Shown here piece by piece: positions 29,681-39,370 of a stretch of 53,938 nt of DNA (its first letter is position 1; every line of letters starts with the position of its first letter). The position numbers and the translations under genes are program-made. The stretch spans positions 253,315 to 307,252 of the forward strand of contig CACGON010000001.1 of the NCBI GenBank assembly GCA_902574695.1, written 5' to 3'. This DNA comes from an uncultured Pelagibacteraceae bacterium (GTDB taxonomy: Bacteria; Pseudomonadota; Alphaproteobacteria; Pelagibacterales; Pelagibacteraceae). Below the pieces are notes generated by a model, which had not been told where the DNA came from, searched no databases, and saw nothing but the letters and a program-made list of their open reading frames with translations.

Positions 29681-29686
29681 GAGGGG
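29681..29686 (+). promoter_or_regulatory. Strong ribosome binding site of ftsZ
   Basis: GAGGGG at 29681-29686 lies 8 nt before the ftsZ ATG (29695). Most genes of the cluster have no obvious Shine-Dalgarno and rely on stop/start overlap, so this strong site suggests ftsZ is translated at a higher rate than its neighbours. Confidence 0.6.
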
Positions 29687-29694
29687 ATAAAAAA

Positions 29695-31131
29695 ATGACA
29701 ATTAATTTTAGAATGCCAGATATAAAAGAGCTAAAACCTAGAATTTTAGTTTTAGGAGTAGGTGGGGCAGGAGGAAATGCAATAAACGAAATGATAGAAT
29801 CAGGAGTTGAAGGTGTTGAATTTGTCGCCGTGAATACAGATGCACAAGATCTTAAAGCAAGCAAAGCAAAACAAAAAGTACAACTAGGACTTAATTTAAC
29901 AAAAGGACTCGGAGCTGGAGCAAAAGTTGAAATAGGTCAGGCAGCTGCTGACGAGTCTCTTAATGAAATTATGGATTTATTAAAAGGTGCAAATATGGTT
30001 TTTATTACTGCAGGAATGGGTGGTGGAACTGGAACTGGCGCAGCTCACGTTATTGCAAGGGCGTCTAAAGAATTAAATATTTTAACTGTTGGTGTGGTAA
30101 CTCTTCCATTTTTATATGAGGCACCCTCAAGAATGAGGAGAGGACAGCAAGGCTTGGAGGAATTAAGAAAACACGTGGATACTATAATTGTAATTCCAAA
30201 TCAAAATTTGTTTAAAGTTGCAAATGAAAAAACAACTTTGAAAGAATCGTTTAAACTTTCTAATGGAGTATTACGTCATGGTGTGCAAAGCGTGACTGAT
30301 TTAATGGTTAAACAAGGATTGATTAATTTAGACTTTGCGGATGTTGAAACTGTAATGAGCCGTATGGGTAAAGCAATGATGGGAACAGGTGAAGCTGAAG
30401 GCGAAGGCAGAGCTGCGAAAGCAACTGAATTAGCTCTAAATAATCCGTTAATTGACGACTACTCTTTAAGAGGTGCAAGAGGTCTTTTAATCAATATTAC
30501 TGGAGGTGAAGACTTAACATTATTTGAGACTGATGAGATAGTAAATAAAATTAGACAAGAGGTCGATCATGCTGCTGAAATTATAATTGGATCAGTAACT
30601 GATAATTCATTAGAGGGAAAAGTTAGAGTATCCCTTGTAGCAACTGCTTTGGATGGTCAACAACCAGAGTCTAAATCTGTAATAAATATGGTTCATAGAA
30701 TTCAAAATAGAAATCCTGGTTATTCAGATTTTTCATCGATTAATAATCCACAGTCTTTTAATTTTTCTAACACTTCAACAATAACTAGTGGTGCAAATGC
30801 GCTAAAGGTTGAGAATGAAATATCAAAATCTGAGGAAAACAATATTGAAAATCATCAAAGTTTAAATGAAACTATTCAAATAAATGAAAATATTAATCAA
30901 GCTGATACTAACATAGATGAGGAAAGTCTTGTTTTAACTGATGAAGTAAATGATGAAGAAAAGGAGTCAAATGGATTAGAAAATTTTGGATTAAGTGAAG
31001 AAGAACCAAATTTATTTGACTCAGCTGAAAGCAATCATGTTAACCAGACAAATAATGATGAATTATCCCCTGACAATCAAGAAGAGGATGATTATGAAAT
31101 TCCAGCATTTTTAAGAAGACAAAAGAACTAA
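29695..31131 (+). CDS. ftsZ: Cell division protein FtsZ
   Basis: FtsZ is the tubulin-like GTPase that forms the Z ring. The 478-residue protein has [13 protein letters not shown] (GTP loop T1), the tubulin signature [15 protein letters not shown], the T7 synergy-loop region [15 protein letters not shown], an acidic variable linker (about 340-464) and the conserved C-terminal peptide [10 protein letters not shown], which docks FtsA and other partners. All GTPase motifs look intact. Placement is unusual: it lies between mraZ and rsmH and is missing from the usual slot between ftsA and lpxC. Confidence 0.96.
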   Translation: MTINFRMPDIKELKPRILVLGVGGAGGNAINEMIESGVEGVEFVAVNTDAQDLKASKAKQKVQLGLNLTKGLGAGAKVEIGQAAADESLNEIMDLLKGANMVFITAGMGGGTGTGAAHVIARASKELNILTVGVVTLPFLYEAPSRMRRGQQGLEELRKHVDTIIVIPNQNLFKVANEKTTLKESFKLSNGVLRHGVQSVTDLMVKQGLINLDFADVETVMSRMGKAMMGTGEAEGEGRAAKATELALNNPLIDDYSLRGARGLLINITGGEDLTLFETDEIVNKIRQEVDHAAEIIIGSVTDNSLEGKVRVSLVATALDGQQPESKSVINMVHRIQNRNPGYSDFSSINNPQSFNFSNTSTITSGANALKVENEISKSEENNIENHQSLNETIQINENINQADTNIDEESLVLTDEVNDEEKESNGLENFGLSEEEPNLFDSAESNHVNQTNNDELSPDNQEEDDYEIPAFLRRQKN

Positions 31132-31149
31132 TGGTCTTCAAAAAAATAG

Positions 31150-32160
31150 ATGAATGCCACCATTATATCGAATGATGAAAAACATTATCCGGTATTGCTA
31201 GATGAAATTCTAAGCATTATTTCCCCTCAAAATGGTGGCACATTTATCGATTGTACTTTTGGTCAAGGTGGTTATTCAAAAGCGATACTTAATTATCCTA
31301 AAACTAAAGTTTACGCATTAGATAGAGATAATAATACAAAAAAATACACCAATGATCTTTTAGAAAAAAATAAAGATCGTTTCTTTTTTTATAATTCTAA
31401 ATTTAGTGATTTAGATAAAATAAATTTTAATAAAGAAAAAATCAAAACAATCATATTTGATTTAGGATTTTCATATAATCAAGTTAAAGATTTAAAAAGG
31501 GGCCTCTCATTTTTCAGTGATGGTCCCCTGGATATGAGAATGGGATTAAATACATTCTCAGCCTTAGAAGTTGTAAATAATTTAGATCAAAAGGATCTAG
31601 TATCAATATTTAAGACATTTGGCGAAGAAAGAGATAGTAAGAGGATTGTAAAAAATATTATAATAGAGAGAAAAAAAGAAATAATTGATACAAAAAAACT
31701 TGTAAAAATAATTAATTTTTCAAAAAAAAAAAATAATAAAAAAACCCATAATTCTACAAAAGTCTTTCAGGCGCTTAGAATATTTGTAAACAAAGAGATA
31801 TCCGAATTAATAAAAGCTTTAATTAATTCTGTTAAAATTTTGGAAAAAAATGGGATTTTAATTTTAGTATCATTTCATTCATTAGAAGATAAAATTATAA
31901 AAACTTTTTTTAAATTACTTTCTGAGAATAAAAAAATTTCAAGATATATGCCTGATAATAAAGGCAAAACTAATATATTAAAGTTAGAAAAGAAAAAACC
32001 TATACTACCATCAACAAAAGAAATTAAAATTAATAACCCATCTAGATCAGCTAAACTTAGATATGCAATTAAAATTAATGAAGCTATAGACTTTGAAAAA
32101 GAGGTTTATGAGAAATTCAATCACTTAATTAATATTGAAAATTTATCAGACAAATTATGA
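31150..32160 (+). CDS. rsmH: 16S rRNA m4C1402 methyltransferase RsmH (MraW)
   Basis: RsmH adds the N4-methyl group to C1402 of 16S rRNA. The 336-residue protein shows the family motifs: [10 protein letters not shown] near the start, the SAM motif [37 protein letters not shown], and the late [14 protein letters not shown]. The start ATG at 31150 follows ftsZ by 18 bp and the stop overlaps ftsL (ATGA). A run of 12 A (31722-31733) lies within the coding sequence. Confidence 0.95.
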   Translation: MNATIISNDEKHYPVLLDEILSIISPQNGGTFIDCTFGQGGYSKAILNYPKTKVYALDRDNNTKKYTNDLLEKNKDRFFFYNSKFSDLDKINFNKEKIKTIIFDLGFSYNQVKDLKRGLSFFSDGPLDMRMGLNTFSALEVVNNLDQKDLVSIFKTFGEERDSKRIVKNIIIERKKEIIDTKKLVKIINFSKKKNNKKTHNSTKVFQALRIFVNKEISELIKALINSVKILEKNGILILVSFHSLEDKIIKTFFKLLSENKKISRYMPDNKGKTNILKLEKKKPILPSTKEIKINNPSRSAKLRYAIKINEAIDFEKEVYEKFNHLINIENLSDKL

Positions 32161-32459
32161 GGAATTATTCTATTTCAATAATTATAATTTTTTTGATTTC
32201 ATTTACTACATTTATAAAAAATTCGTCAAAAAATTTAGAGAATGAAATTTATAATAAAAAAGAGAGTATAGAATTACTAAGTAATAAATATGACTTAATT
32301 CTCTTAGAAAATAATTATTTAACCGCTCCTAAAAAATTATTTGGTTATGCTAAGGCTTTAAATTTAAATAATTATATTACAATTGATATTACTAATTTAA
32401 ATAAAATCTATTTACATAACAGAACATTTAGTTTTGAAAGGTTTACTCTAAATGAATAA
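32157..32459 (+). CDS. ftsL: FtsL-like divisome protein
   Basis: A 100-residue bitopic protein: an N-terminal membrane segment ([16 protein letters not shown], about 4-20) and a periplasmic coiled-coil region ([30 protein letters not shown] split over about 25-58), as in FtsL. FtsL works with FtsB and FtsQ to activate FtsW/FtsI. Sequence conservation is low in this family, so the call rests on topology and its place between rsmH and ftsI, which it overlaps by 4 and 8 bp respectively. Confidence 0.78.
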   Translation: MRNYSISIIIIFLISFTTFIKNSSKNLENEIYNKKESIELLSNKYDLILLENNYLTAPKKLFGYAKALNLNNYITIDITNLNKIYLHNRTFSFERFTLNE

Positions 32460-34134
32460 ATCTGAGGAAAAATTAATTATAAATGAATATGAGAGTGAAT
32501 TTGTATTTAAAAAAAATATTTCAAATCTTAATGTATCATTTAATAGATCAGCTTTTATTTTTTTCTTTTTTATTCTAATTTCTCTTTTTTTTTCAATTAA
32601 AATTTTTTACTATGGTTCTGTTTCATATAAAAGTAATGGATTTGAAATAGAAAAAAAAAAAAATTTTAGAGCGGATATACTCGACAGAGATGGTAGCTTT
32701 ATTGCAAAAAGTGTTCAAACTATTAATGTAGGTATCAATCCAAATAAAGTAAAAGATAAAAAAAAACTTTTATTAAAATTAAAATTAATATTTCCAGAAA
32801 AAAATTTTAATTCTATTGAGACAAAACTTAAAAGTAATAAATTTTTTTACTTAGAAAAAAAAATTTCAGCTGAAGAATATGATAAAGTAAAATTATTAGG
32901 TGAGAAAGCTATAGAATACGAACCAAAAATAACAAGGATTTATCCATATTCAAATCTTTTTAGCCATTTAGTGGGGCAAATAGACGAGGACAGTGTTGGA
33001 ATTTCTGGCTTAGAAAAATCTTTCAACGAAAAGCTCATGAGTGAAAAGGATCCTTTATTACTCACAGTGGATACAAATATACAATACTTAATTCGAGAAG
33101 AATTGCTGAAAGCAAATAAAATATTTAATACTGAAGGCAGCGCATCAATTTTAATGAATATTAATAATGGAGAAATTATATCTCTTGTCTCAACTCCAGA
33201 TTTTGACTTAAACAAAAGAGAAAGTCTAAAAGATAAAAAATTTATTAATAGAGTAACTAAAGGTGTTTATGAATTTGGTTCAGTATTTAAAACTTTTACA
33301 TTAGCAAATGGCTTAAGCAATGGAGATATAAATGTTGATACAGAGTTTAAAAATTTACCCAAAACTATTTATTGTGCTGGTAGATCTATTAGAGAATACG
33401 ACGAAAATATTCCAGATACACTGACTGCAGAGGAAATATTAATTAGATCTGGGAATATTGGCTCTGTAAGAATAGCCCAAAAAATTGGAATTGAGGAATT
33501 CTCAAATTTTTTAAAAAAAATTGGTGTTTTAAATAAAACTCAATTTGAATTAGAGGAGGTCGGAACTCCACTCCCAATTAGATGGGGAAAATGTAAATTA
33601 GCTACAGCATCATTTGGACATGGCATAACCACCACAATTTTACAATTAGCAAAAGCTTATTCCATAATAACTAATGGAGGTTATGAAATTAAACCCACTT
33701 TAATAAAAAATCAAAATCAAAATCTTCGCAGAAAAAGGATAATTAAAGAGGATGTGTCAAAAAAAATAAATTCTATTTTAAGAAAAATCGTCAAATCAAA
33801 GATTGGCACGGCGAACTTAGCAAATATTCCTGGCTATGAAGTTGGAGGTAAAACAGGAACTGCCCAAAAGTCGATAGGTGGAGTTTATTCAAAGGAAAAA
33901 ATAAATACTTTTGTAAGTATATTTCCAATATCTAAGCCGGAATTTGTTATAATAGTTATGCTTGATGAACCTAAAATAAATAAAAATTATATTTATGAAT
34001 ATAAAGATGGATCAGGTTTTAAATTAAAAGGTACACCAAGAAATACTGCTGGTTGGACATCAGTTGAAATAACAGGCAAAATTTTAGAAAAAATAGGGCC
34101 AATTTTAGCCACAAAGTACATGGATTTTAAATAA
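32452..34134 (+). CDS. ftsI: Peptidoglycan D,D-transpeptidase FtsI (PBP3)
   Basis: FtsI cross-links septal peptidoglycan. The 560-residue protein has a short cytoplasmic N-terminus, one membrane segment (about 33-56), a pedestal domain and a transpeptidase domain with the three penicillin-binding motifs: Ser277-x-x-Lys280 (GSVFK), Ser333-Gly-Asn335 and Lys467-Thr-Gly (GGKTGTAQ). It overlaps ftsL by 8 bp and lies 4 bp before murE-murF. A run of 13 A (32651-32663) lies just after the membrane segment. Confidence 0.95.
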   Translation: MNKSEEKLIINEYESEFVFKKNISNLNVSFNRSAFIFFFFILISLFFSIKIFYYGSVSYKSNGFEIEKKKNFRADILDRDGSFIAKSVQTINVGINPNKVKDKKKLLLKLKLIFPEKNFNSIETKLKSNKFFYLEKKISAEEYDKVKLLGEKAIEYEPKITRIYPYSNLFSHLVGQIDEDSVGISGLEKSFNEKLMSEKDPLLLTVDTNIQYLIREELLKANKIFNTEGSASILMNINNGEIISLVSTPDFDLNKRESLKDKKFINRVTKGVYEFGSVFKTFTLANGLSNGDINVDTEFKNLPKTIYCAGRSIREYDENIPDTLTAEEILIRSGNIGSVRIAQKIGIEEFSNFLKKIGVLNKTQFELEEVGTPLPIRWGKCKLATASFGHGITTTILQLAKAYSIITNGGYEIKPTLIKNQNQNLRRKRIIKEDVSKKINSILRKIVKSKIGTANLANIPGYEVGGKTGTAQKSIGGVYSKEKINTFVSIFPISKPEFVIIVMLDEPKINKNYIYEYKDGSGFKLKGTPRNTAGWTSVEITGKILEKIGPILATKYMDFK

Positions 34135-34138
34135 TAAT

Positions 34139-36988
34139 ATGTTTATTGGCAATTTATTTAAAAGTAACGACAAGAAAATTAGAAATCATTTTTTTTCAGG
34201 TTTAGCCTTTGATAGCAAATTATGTAAAAAAAATTTTATTTTTTTTGCAATTAAAGGAAATCATAATGATGGACATAATTATATAAATAAAGCTATTAAA
34301 AATGGCGCAACAACTATTATCCATCAAAAAACGTTTGAAGGCTTTAAAGAAAATATATTATTTTTAAGACATAAGAACATAAGAAAAGCTTTAGCAGAAT
34401 GTTCTTATAATTTTTTTAAAAAAAAACCTAAGAATATAATTGCTGTTACAGGAACTAACGGCAAATCCTCCGTATCAGATTTTTATTATCAAATATTAAA
34501 ATTAAATAAAATTAATGTAGCTTCAATCGGTACTTTAGGTATTAAATTTAAAAATAAAATTATTTCCACAAACAATACAACTTTAGACTCTATAAATCTT
34601 GCTAAATATTTAAATTTACTTAAAAATAATAAGATTGATAATGTAATTCTAGAAGCATCTAGCCATGGATTAAAACAAAATAGGCTTGATGGAATAAATT
34701 TTTCAACAGGCATATTTACAAATTTTTCTCATGATCATTTGGATTATCATAAAAATCTGAAAGATTATTTAAGTTCTAAATTATATTTGTTTAAATCTCT
34801 TCTTAAAAAAAAATCCAATGTAATAACTGATAAATCAATTAAAGAATTCTATAAAATAAAAAAAATTTCAAAAGATAAAAATTTAGTATTAAAAACTATT
34901 TTAAACGAAGATAGCAGTATTTATCTCTTAGAGCATAGCTATTTAGGCGAAAAACAGATCATTAAAGTTAAATATAAAAATAAAATTTATAATTTTACCG
35001 TAGATTTAATTGGAAAAACACAGGTAAAAAATATTCTTATGTCAATTTTAGCTGCTGAAAGTTCAAAAATTAATTTTGGAAAAATTATGAATAAAATAGG
35101 TAAATTAAAACCAATAGATGGCAGATTTGAAAAGATAGGGAAATTAAAAAATAATTCTTTTGTTATTTTAGATTATGCTCATACTCCTGATGCTCTTCAA
35201 ACTTGTTTAAGTGATTTAAGAGATCAATTTAGCGAAAAAAAAATTAATATTGTATTTGGTTGTGGTGGTGATCGAGATAAATTTAAAAGGTCGAAGATGG
35301 GCAAGATAGCTAACTCTTTTTGTTCTAAAGTTTATGTTACTGATGATAACCCAAGAAATGAGGATCCAGGCCAAATAAGAAAAAACATAAAAAGATATAT
35401 ATCTCCATCTAAAGTAATAGAAATAGGAGACAGAAAGTTTGCAATTTTAAGAGCTATTGAAAATCTTAAATCAAATGAAATATTGGTAGTAGCGGGCAAA
35501 GGACATGAACTTATACAAGATTATGGATATAAAAAAAAATTTTTTTCCGATAGAGATATTATTAAGAAATCCATAACAAACAAAAATAAAAACCTTTCAA
35601 ATAATTTGAAATCGAACATTTTAAGTGATTATTTTAATAAAAGTTTCTCAAAAAATCTTCTAATAAATTCAGCTTCTATAAACTCAAAAACTATAAAAAA
35701 AAATGAAATTTTTTTTGCAATAAAAGGTAAAAAAAATGATGGAAATTTATTTGTTAAAAATAGTTTAAATAAAGGTGCTTCAATGGCAATTGTAAATCAA
35801 TATCAAATGGCTACAAATCAAAAAAAACAAATTAAAGTTCAGAATAGTTTAAAATGTTTAACTAATTTATCAAAATTAATAAGAGACAATTTCCAAGGAA
35901 AAATAGTAGCGATCACAGGAAGTTGTGGCAAAACATCGTTAAAAAAAATAACTGGTGAGGCACTCAGCAAATTCAGCCATATATCCTTTTCACCAAAATC
36001 TTATAATAATAAGTATGGAGTTCCGTTAAGCCTTTTCAATCTTAATTTAAATAGTAACTATGGTGTGTTTGAAGTAGGAATGGATAAAAAAGGAGAAATT
36101 GATTATTTGAGTAAAATTTTAAAACCAAATATCGGAGTAATTACAAATATATCTTACGCACATGCAAAAAATTTTAAAAACATTAATCAAATTGCAGAAG
36201 CAAAAGGAGAAATAATTCAAAATATAAAAAAAAATGGAACAATAATTTTAAATAAAGATGATAGCTTTTTTAATTTGCATAAAGAAAAAGCTCAAAAAAG
36301 AGGTCTTAAAATAATCTCATTTGGTTTTAATAAAAAAGCTGACATAGGTTTAATGAAGACTAAAAAAAAAAATAAATATTTTAAAATATCAGTAAGAATT
36401 TTTAATCATAAAAAGTATTTTTATATCAAAAATAAAAACCAAAATAATATTTATAATATTCTAGCATCAATAGGAATAATTTGTTCATTGGGAAATAAAG
36501 AAAAATTATCAATCAATTTATTTTCAAAACTTGAGACACCTGAGGGAAGAGGTGATATTTCAAAAATAAAACTTAATCAAAAAAAATTTTATTTAATTGA
36601 TGAAAGTTATAATTCAAATCCACTCTCCATGGAGTCAGCAATTAATAATTACAATTTGATAAAATTAAAAAAAAATAAAAAACATTTTTTAATGGGAGAT
36701 ATGCTTGAGCTTGGAAAATTATCAAAAAAACTGCATGTTAGTTTAGCAAAAAATATAAACTCATCATCAATAGATAAACTCCATGTTTTTGGCAGATTCG
36801 CAAAAGAAACTTTAAAAAATATTAAAAATACTAAAAAAGGTAAATATTTAACGAGAGTAAATCAAATTAATGATTTGATTATTAAACAATTAAATAATAA
36901 TGACTATTTAATGGTCAAAGGTTCTAACTCTACTGGTTTAAATCAATTTCTGATAAAATTAAAGGATAATAAAACAAATGCTTTATAG
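34139..36988 (+). CDS. murE-murF: Fused MurE-MurF: UDP-MurNAc-tripeptide and -pentapeptide ligase
   Basis: This 949-residue protein joins two Mur ligases in one frame. The N-terminal half is MurE: ATP loop TGTNGKSS (104-111), and a DNPR motif (403-406), the signature of the meso-diaminopimelate-adding enzyme, then GKGHE (453-457). The C-terminal half is MurF: FAIKGKKNDG near 526-535, ATP loop TGSCGKTS (593-600), DESYNSNPLS and MGDMLELG. The linker is a short basic stretch near 478-495. It should add meso-DAP and then D-Ala-D-Ala. It overlaps mraY by 11 bp. Confidence 0.94.
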   Translation: MFIGNLFKSNDKKIRNHFFSGLAFDSKLCKKNFIFFAIKGNHNDGHNYINKAIKNGATTIIHQKTFEGFKENILFLRHKNIRKALAECSYNFFKKKPKNIIAVTGTNGKSSVSDFYYQILKLNKINVASIGTLGIKFKNKIISTNNTTLDSINLAKYLNLLKNNKIDNVILEASSHGLKQNRLDGINFSTGIFTNFSHDHLDYHKNLKDYLSSKLYLFKSLLKKKSNVITDKSIKEFYKIKKISKDKNLVLKTILNEDSSIYLLEHSYLGEKQIIKVKYKNKIYNFTVDLIGKTQVKNILMSILAAESSKINFGKIMNKIGKLKPIDGRFEKIGKLKNNSFVILDYAHTPDALQTCLSDLRDQFSEKKINIVFGCGGDRDKFKRSKMGKIANSFCSKVYVTDDNPRNEDPGQIRKNIKRYISPSKVIEIGDRKFAILRAIENLKSNEILVVAGKGHELIQDYGYKKKFFSDRDIIKKSITNKNKNLSNNLKSNILSDYFNKSFSKNLLINSASINSKTIKKNEIFFAIKGKKNDGNLFVKNSLNKGASMAIVNQYQMATNQKKQIKVQNSLKCLTNLSKLIRDNFQGKIVAITGSCGKTSLKKITGEALSKFSHISFSPKSYNNKYGVPLSLFNLNLNSNYGVFEVGMDKKGEIDYLSKILKPNIGVITNISYAHAKNFKNINQIAEAKGEIIQNIKKNGTIILNKDDSFFNLHKEKAQKRGLKIISFGFNKKADIGLMKTKKKNKYFKISVRIFNHKKYFYIKNKNQNNIYNILASIGIICSLGNKEKLSINLFSKLETPEGRGDISKIKLNQKKFYLIDESYNSNPLSMESAINNYNLIKLKKNKKHFLMGDMLELGKLSKKLHVSLAKNINSSSIDKLHVFGRFAKETLKNIKNTKKGKYLTRVNQINDLIIKQLNNNDYLMVKGSNSTGLNQFLIKLKDNKTNAL

Positions 36989-38063
36989 TCTAATATTAAA
37001 TTTTATTGATACCTATTCATTTTTAAATGTTTTTAAATATCTAACAGTAAGAACAGGTCTAGCAGTTTTCACGTCTTTACTAGTTGTATTTTTAATAGGT
37101 AATCCTTTTATAAATTTTTTTTCAGCTAGACAAATTTTAGATCCAATAAGAGAAGACGGACCCGACGATCATATTGTCAAAAAAATTGGCACACCAACAA
37201 TGGGTGGAGTTTTGATATTAATTGGGTTATTTTTTGGAATTTTATTGTGGGGTGATTTAAAAAATTTATATGTATGGTTTTTGATTTATATTGTAGCAAG
37301 CTACGGTCTTTTAGGAGCCTATGATGATTACAAGAAAATTAAATACAAAAATTCGTCTGGTATATCTTTTAAGTTTAAAATTTTATCACAAATATTTGCT
37401 GCAACCGTGGGAATCATCGTACTGAGTATTTTTACAGATAATGCTGACTTTAAAAATCTTTATTTCCCGTTTTTTAAAAATCTAATAATTGACCTGGGGT
37501 GGTTTTTTATACCTTTTTCAGTTTTTGTAATTGTTGGATCATCAAATGCTGTTAATTTAACTGATGGTCTTGATGGCTTAGCAACAGTACCAGTCATATT
37601 AGTTGCTGCATGTTTTGCTTTTATAAGTTATGTAACCGGCAATATAGTCTTTTCGGAGTACTTACAAATACCCTATATAAGTGGTTTAGGGGAAGTCGCA
37701 GTATTTTTAGGAGCGATAATAGGATCATGTCTAGGTTTTTTATGGTTTAACGCTCCACCGGCAAAAATTTTTATGGGCGATACAGGATCACTTGCCTTAG
37801 GCGGTTCTCTAGGGGCTGTAGGAATAATTACAAAACATGAGATAGTATTAGCAATAACTGGTGGCCTTTTTGTGCTAGAAGCAATATCTGTAATTGTTCA
37901 GGTAATTTCCTTTAAACTAACTGGGAAAAGAATTTTTAAAATGGCGCCTATACATCACCATTATGAAAAAAAGGGTTGGCCGGAATCGACAGTGGTTATT
38001 AGATTTTGGATAGTAGCAATCATTCTCGCAATGATTGGACTGGCAACACTGAAGTTTAGATAA
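36978..38063 (+). CDS. mraY: Phospho-MurNAc-pentapeptide translocase MraY
   Basis: MraY transfers phospho-MurNAc-pentapeptide to undecaprenyl phosphate, making lipid I in the inner membrane. The 361-residue protein is polytopic and shows KKIGTPTMGGVLIL, YDDYKKIKYKNSSG (an Asp pair in the first catalytic loop), NAVNLTDGLDGLA, FMGDTGSLALGG and the histidine loop MAPIHHHYEKKGWPE. All are standard. Its stop shares a base with the murD start (TAATG). Confidence 0.97.
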   Translation: MLYSLILNFIDTYSFLNVFKYLTVRTGLAVFTSLLVVFLIGNPFINFFSARQILDPIREDGPDDHIVKKIGTPTMGGVLILIGLFFGILLWGDLKNLYVWFLIYIVASYGLLGAYDDYKKIKYKNSSGISFKFKILSQIFAATVGIIVLSIFTDNADFKNLYFPFFKNLIIDLGWFFIPFSVFVIVGSSNAVNLTDGLDGLATVPVILVAACFAFISYVTGNIVFSEYLQIPYISGLGEVAVFLGAIIGSCLGFLWFNAPPAKIFMGDTGSLALGGSLGAVGIITKHEIVLAITGGLFVLEAISVIVQVISFKLTGKRIFKMAPIHHHYEKKGWPESTVVIRFWIVAIILAMIGLATLKFR

Positions 38064-39370
38064 TGCATGAACTAAATAAAATTTTTTTTAAAAAAAAAAT
38101 ACTAATTTATGGCTTGGGTTTAACAGGAACATCAAGTTTTGATTTTTTAAAAAAAACAAACCAAGTTAGTGTATTCGATGATAATAATAAGAATATTAAT
38201 TTTAACAAATTTAAAAAATATCTATTAAAAAAAAAATTAATTATAAAAACTAATTTTGATTATATTCTGATCAGTCCAGGCATTAATTCAAAAAAGTGTA
38301 TTCTTAAAAAATATTTAAAAAAAAATAAACATAAGATCTGTACTGACTTGGATGTTTTTTATTCTCATAACTTTAAAAATACAATGATAACCGTTACAGG
38401 CACAAATGGAAAATCTACTACTGTAAAATTAATAAGTGATATTTTAAAAAATTCAGGGAAGGATGCAAGATCAGTTGGTAATATTGGAAAGTCAATTTTA
38501 AAAGAAAAAAAAGTTAAAAAAAATACTATTTTTGTAATTGAAGCATCATCATATCAAATTGAATATAGCAAATTTTTTAAATCAAAATATTCAATTTTAT
38601 TAAATATAAATCCTGACCACATCGAAAGACATGGAAATTTTAAAAATTATTTGAATGCAAAGTTAAAATTATTTTATAATCAATCAAAAAATGATTATGC
38701 GTTATACAATATAAAAAATTATTATATTAAAAATATTATTCAAAAAAAAAGGCTTAAAAGCAAGGTTATTAATGTAGATCAAAAAATAAATAAAAAATAT
38801 ATTCAATATATAAAAAATAATTATCTAAAAAATAAAAATAACTTAGAAAATTTATCTTTTGTTTTTAAAGTTTGTGAAAAATTAAGAATAAGAAAACAAA
38901 AAATAATTGAAGGTATAAATAAATTTCAGGGACTTAAATACAGACATCAGTTGATATATCATACCAAAAAACTTTCGATAATAAATGACTCTAAATCAAC
39001 AAGTTTTTCATCTTCTATACAAATCATTAATTCATATAATAATATTTTTTGGTTAGTCGGAGGTCAGCCTAAGACAAGCGATAAATTTTTTTATAAAAAA
39101 GGCAAAAACAAATTTATAAAAGCTTATATATTCGGAAAAAATAAAAGTTTTTTTAAAAAACAACTTAAAAATAAAATTGAATTTCAAGAGTTTCCAACTA
39201 TTAAAAAGGCATTTTTTAAGGCAATAAAAGATATAAAAAATTCAAAGTTAATTTCAACAAAAACTATCTTATTTAGTCCTTCATCAGCATCATTCGATGA
39301 ATTCAAAAACTTTGAGGATAGAGGAGCTCATTTTAATTTTTTAGTGGAGTCTTTTAAAAACAATATATGA
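38063..39370 (+). CDS. murD: UDP-N-acetylmuramoyl-L-alanine--D-glutamate ligase MurD
   Basis: MurD adds D-Glu to UDP-MurNAc-L-Ala. The 435-residue protein has an N-terminal Rossmann-like start (ILIYGLGLTGTSSFDFLKK), the ATP loop TVTGTNGKSTTVKL, the EASSYQIE segment, INPDHIERHG, and a C-terminal domain with INDSKSTSFSSS and the late SPSSASFDEFKNFEDRG motif typical of MurD. The sequence is unusually rich in Lys/Asn/Ile even for this window. It overlaps ftsW by 4 bp. Confidence 0.94.
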   Translation: MHELNKIFFKKKILIYGLGLTGTSSFDFLKKTNQVSVFDDNNKNINFNKFKKYLLKKKLIIKTNFDYILISPGINSKKCILKKYLKKNKHKICTDLDVFYSHNFKNTMITVTGTNGKSTTVKLISDILKNSGKDARSVGNIGKSILKEKKVKKNTIFVIEASSYQIEYSKFFKSKYSILLNINPDHIERHGNFKNYLNAKLKLFYNQSKNDYALYNIKNYYIKNIIQKKRLKSKVINVDQKINKKYIQYIKNNYLKNKNNLENLSFVFKVCEKLRIRKQKIIEGINKFQGLKYRHQLIYHTKKLSIINDSKSTSFSSSIQIINSYNNIFWLVGGQPKTSDKFFYKKGKNKFIKAYIFGKNKSFFKKQLKNKIEFQEFPTIKKAFFKAIKDIKNSKLISTKTILFSPSSASFDEFKNFEDRGAHFNFLVESFKNNI

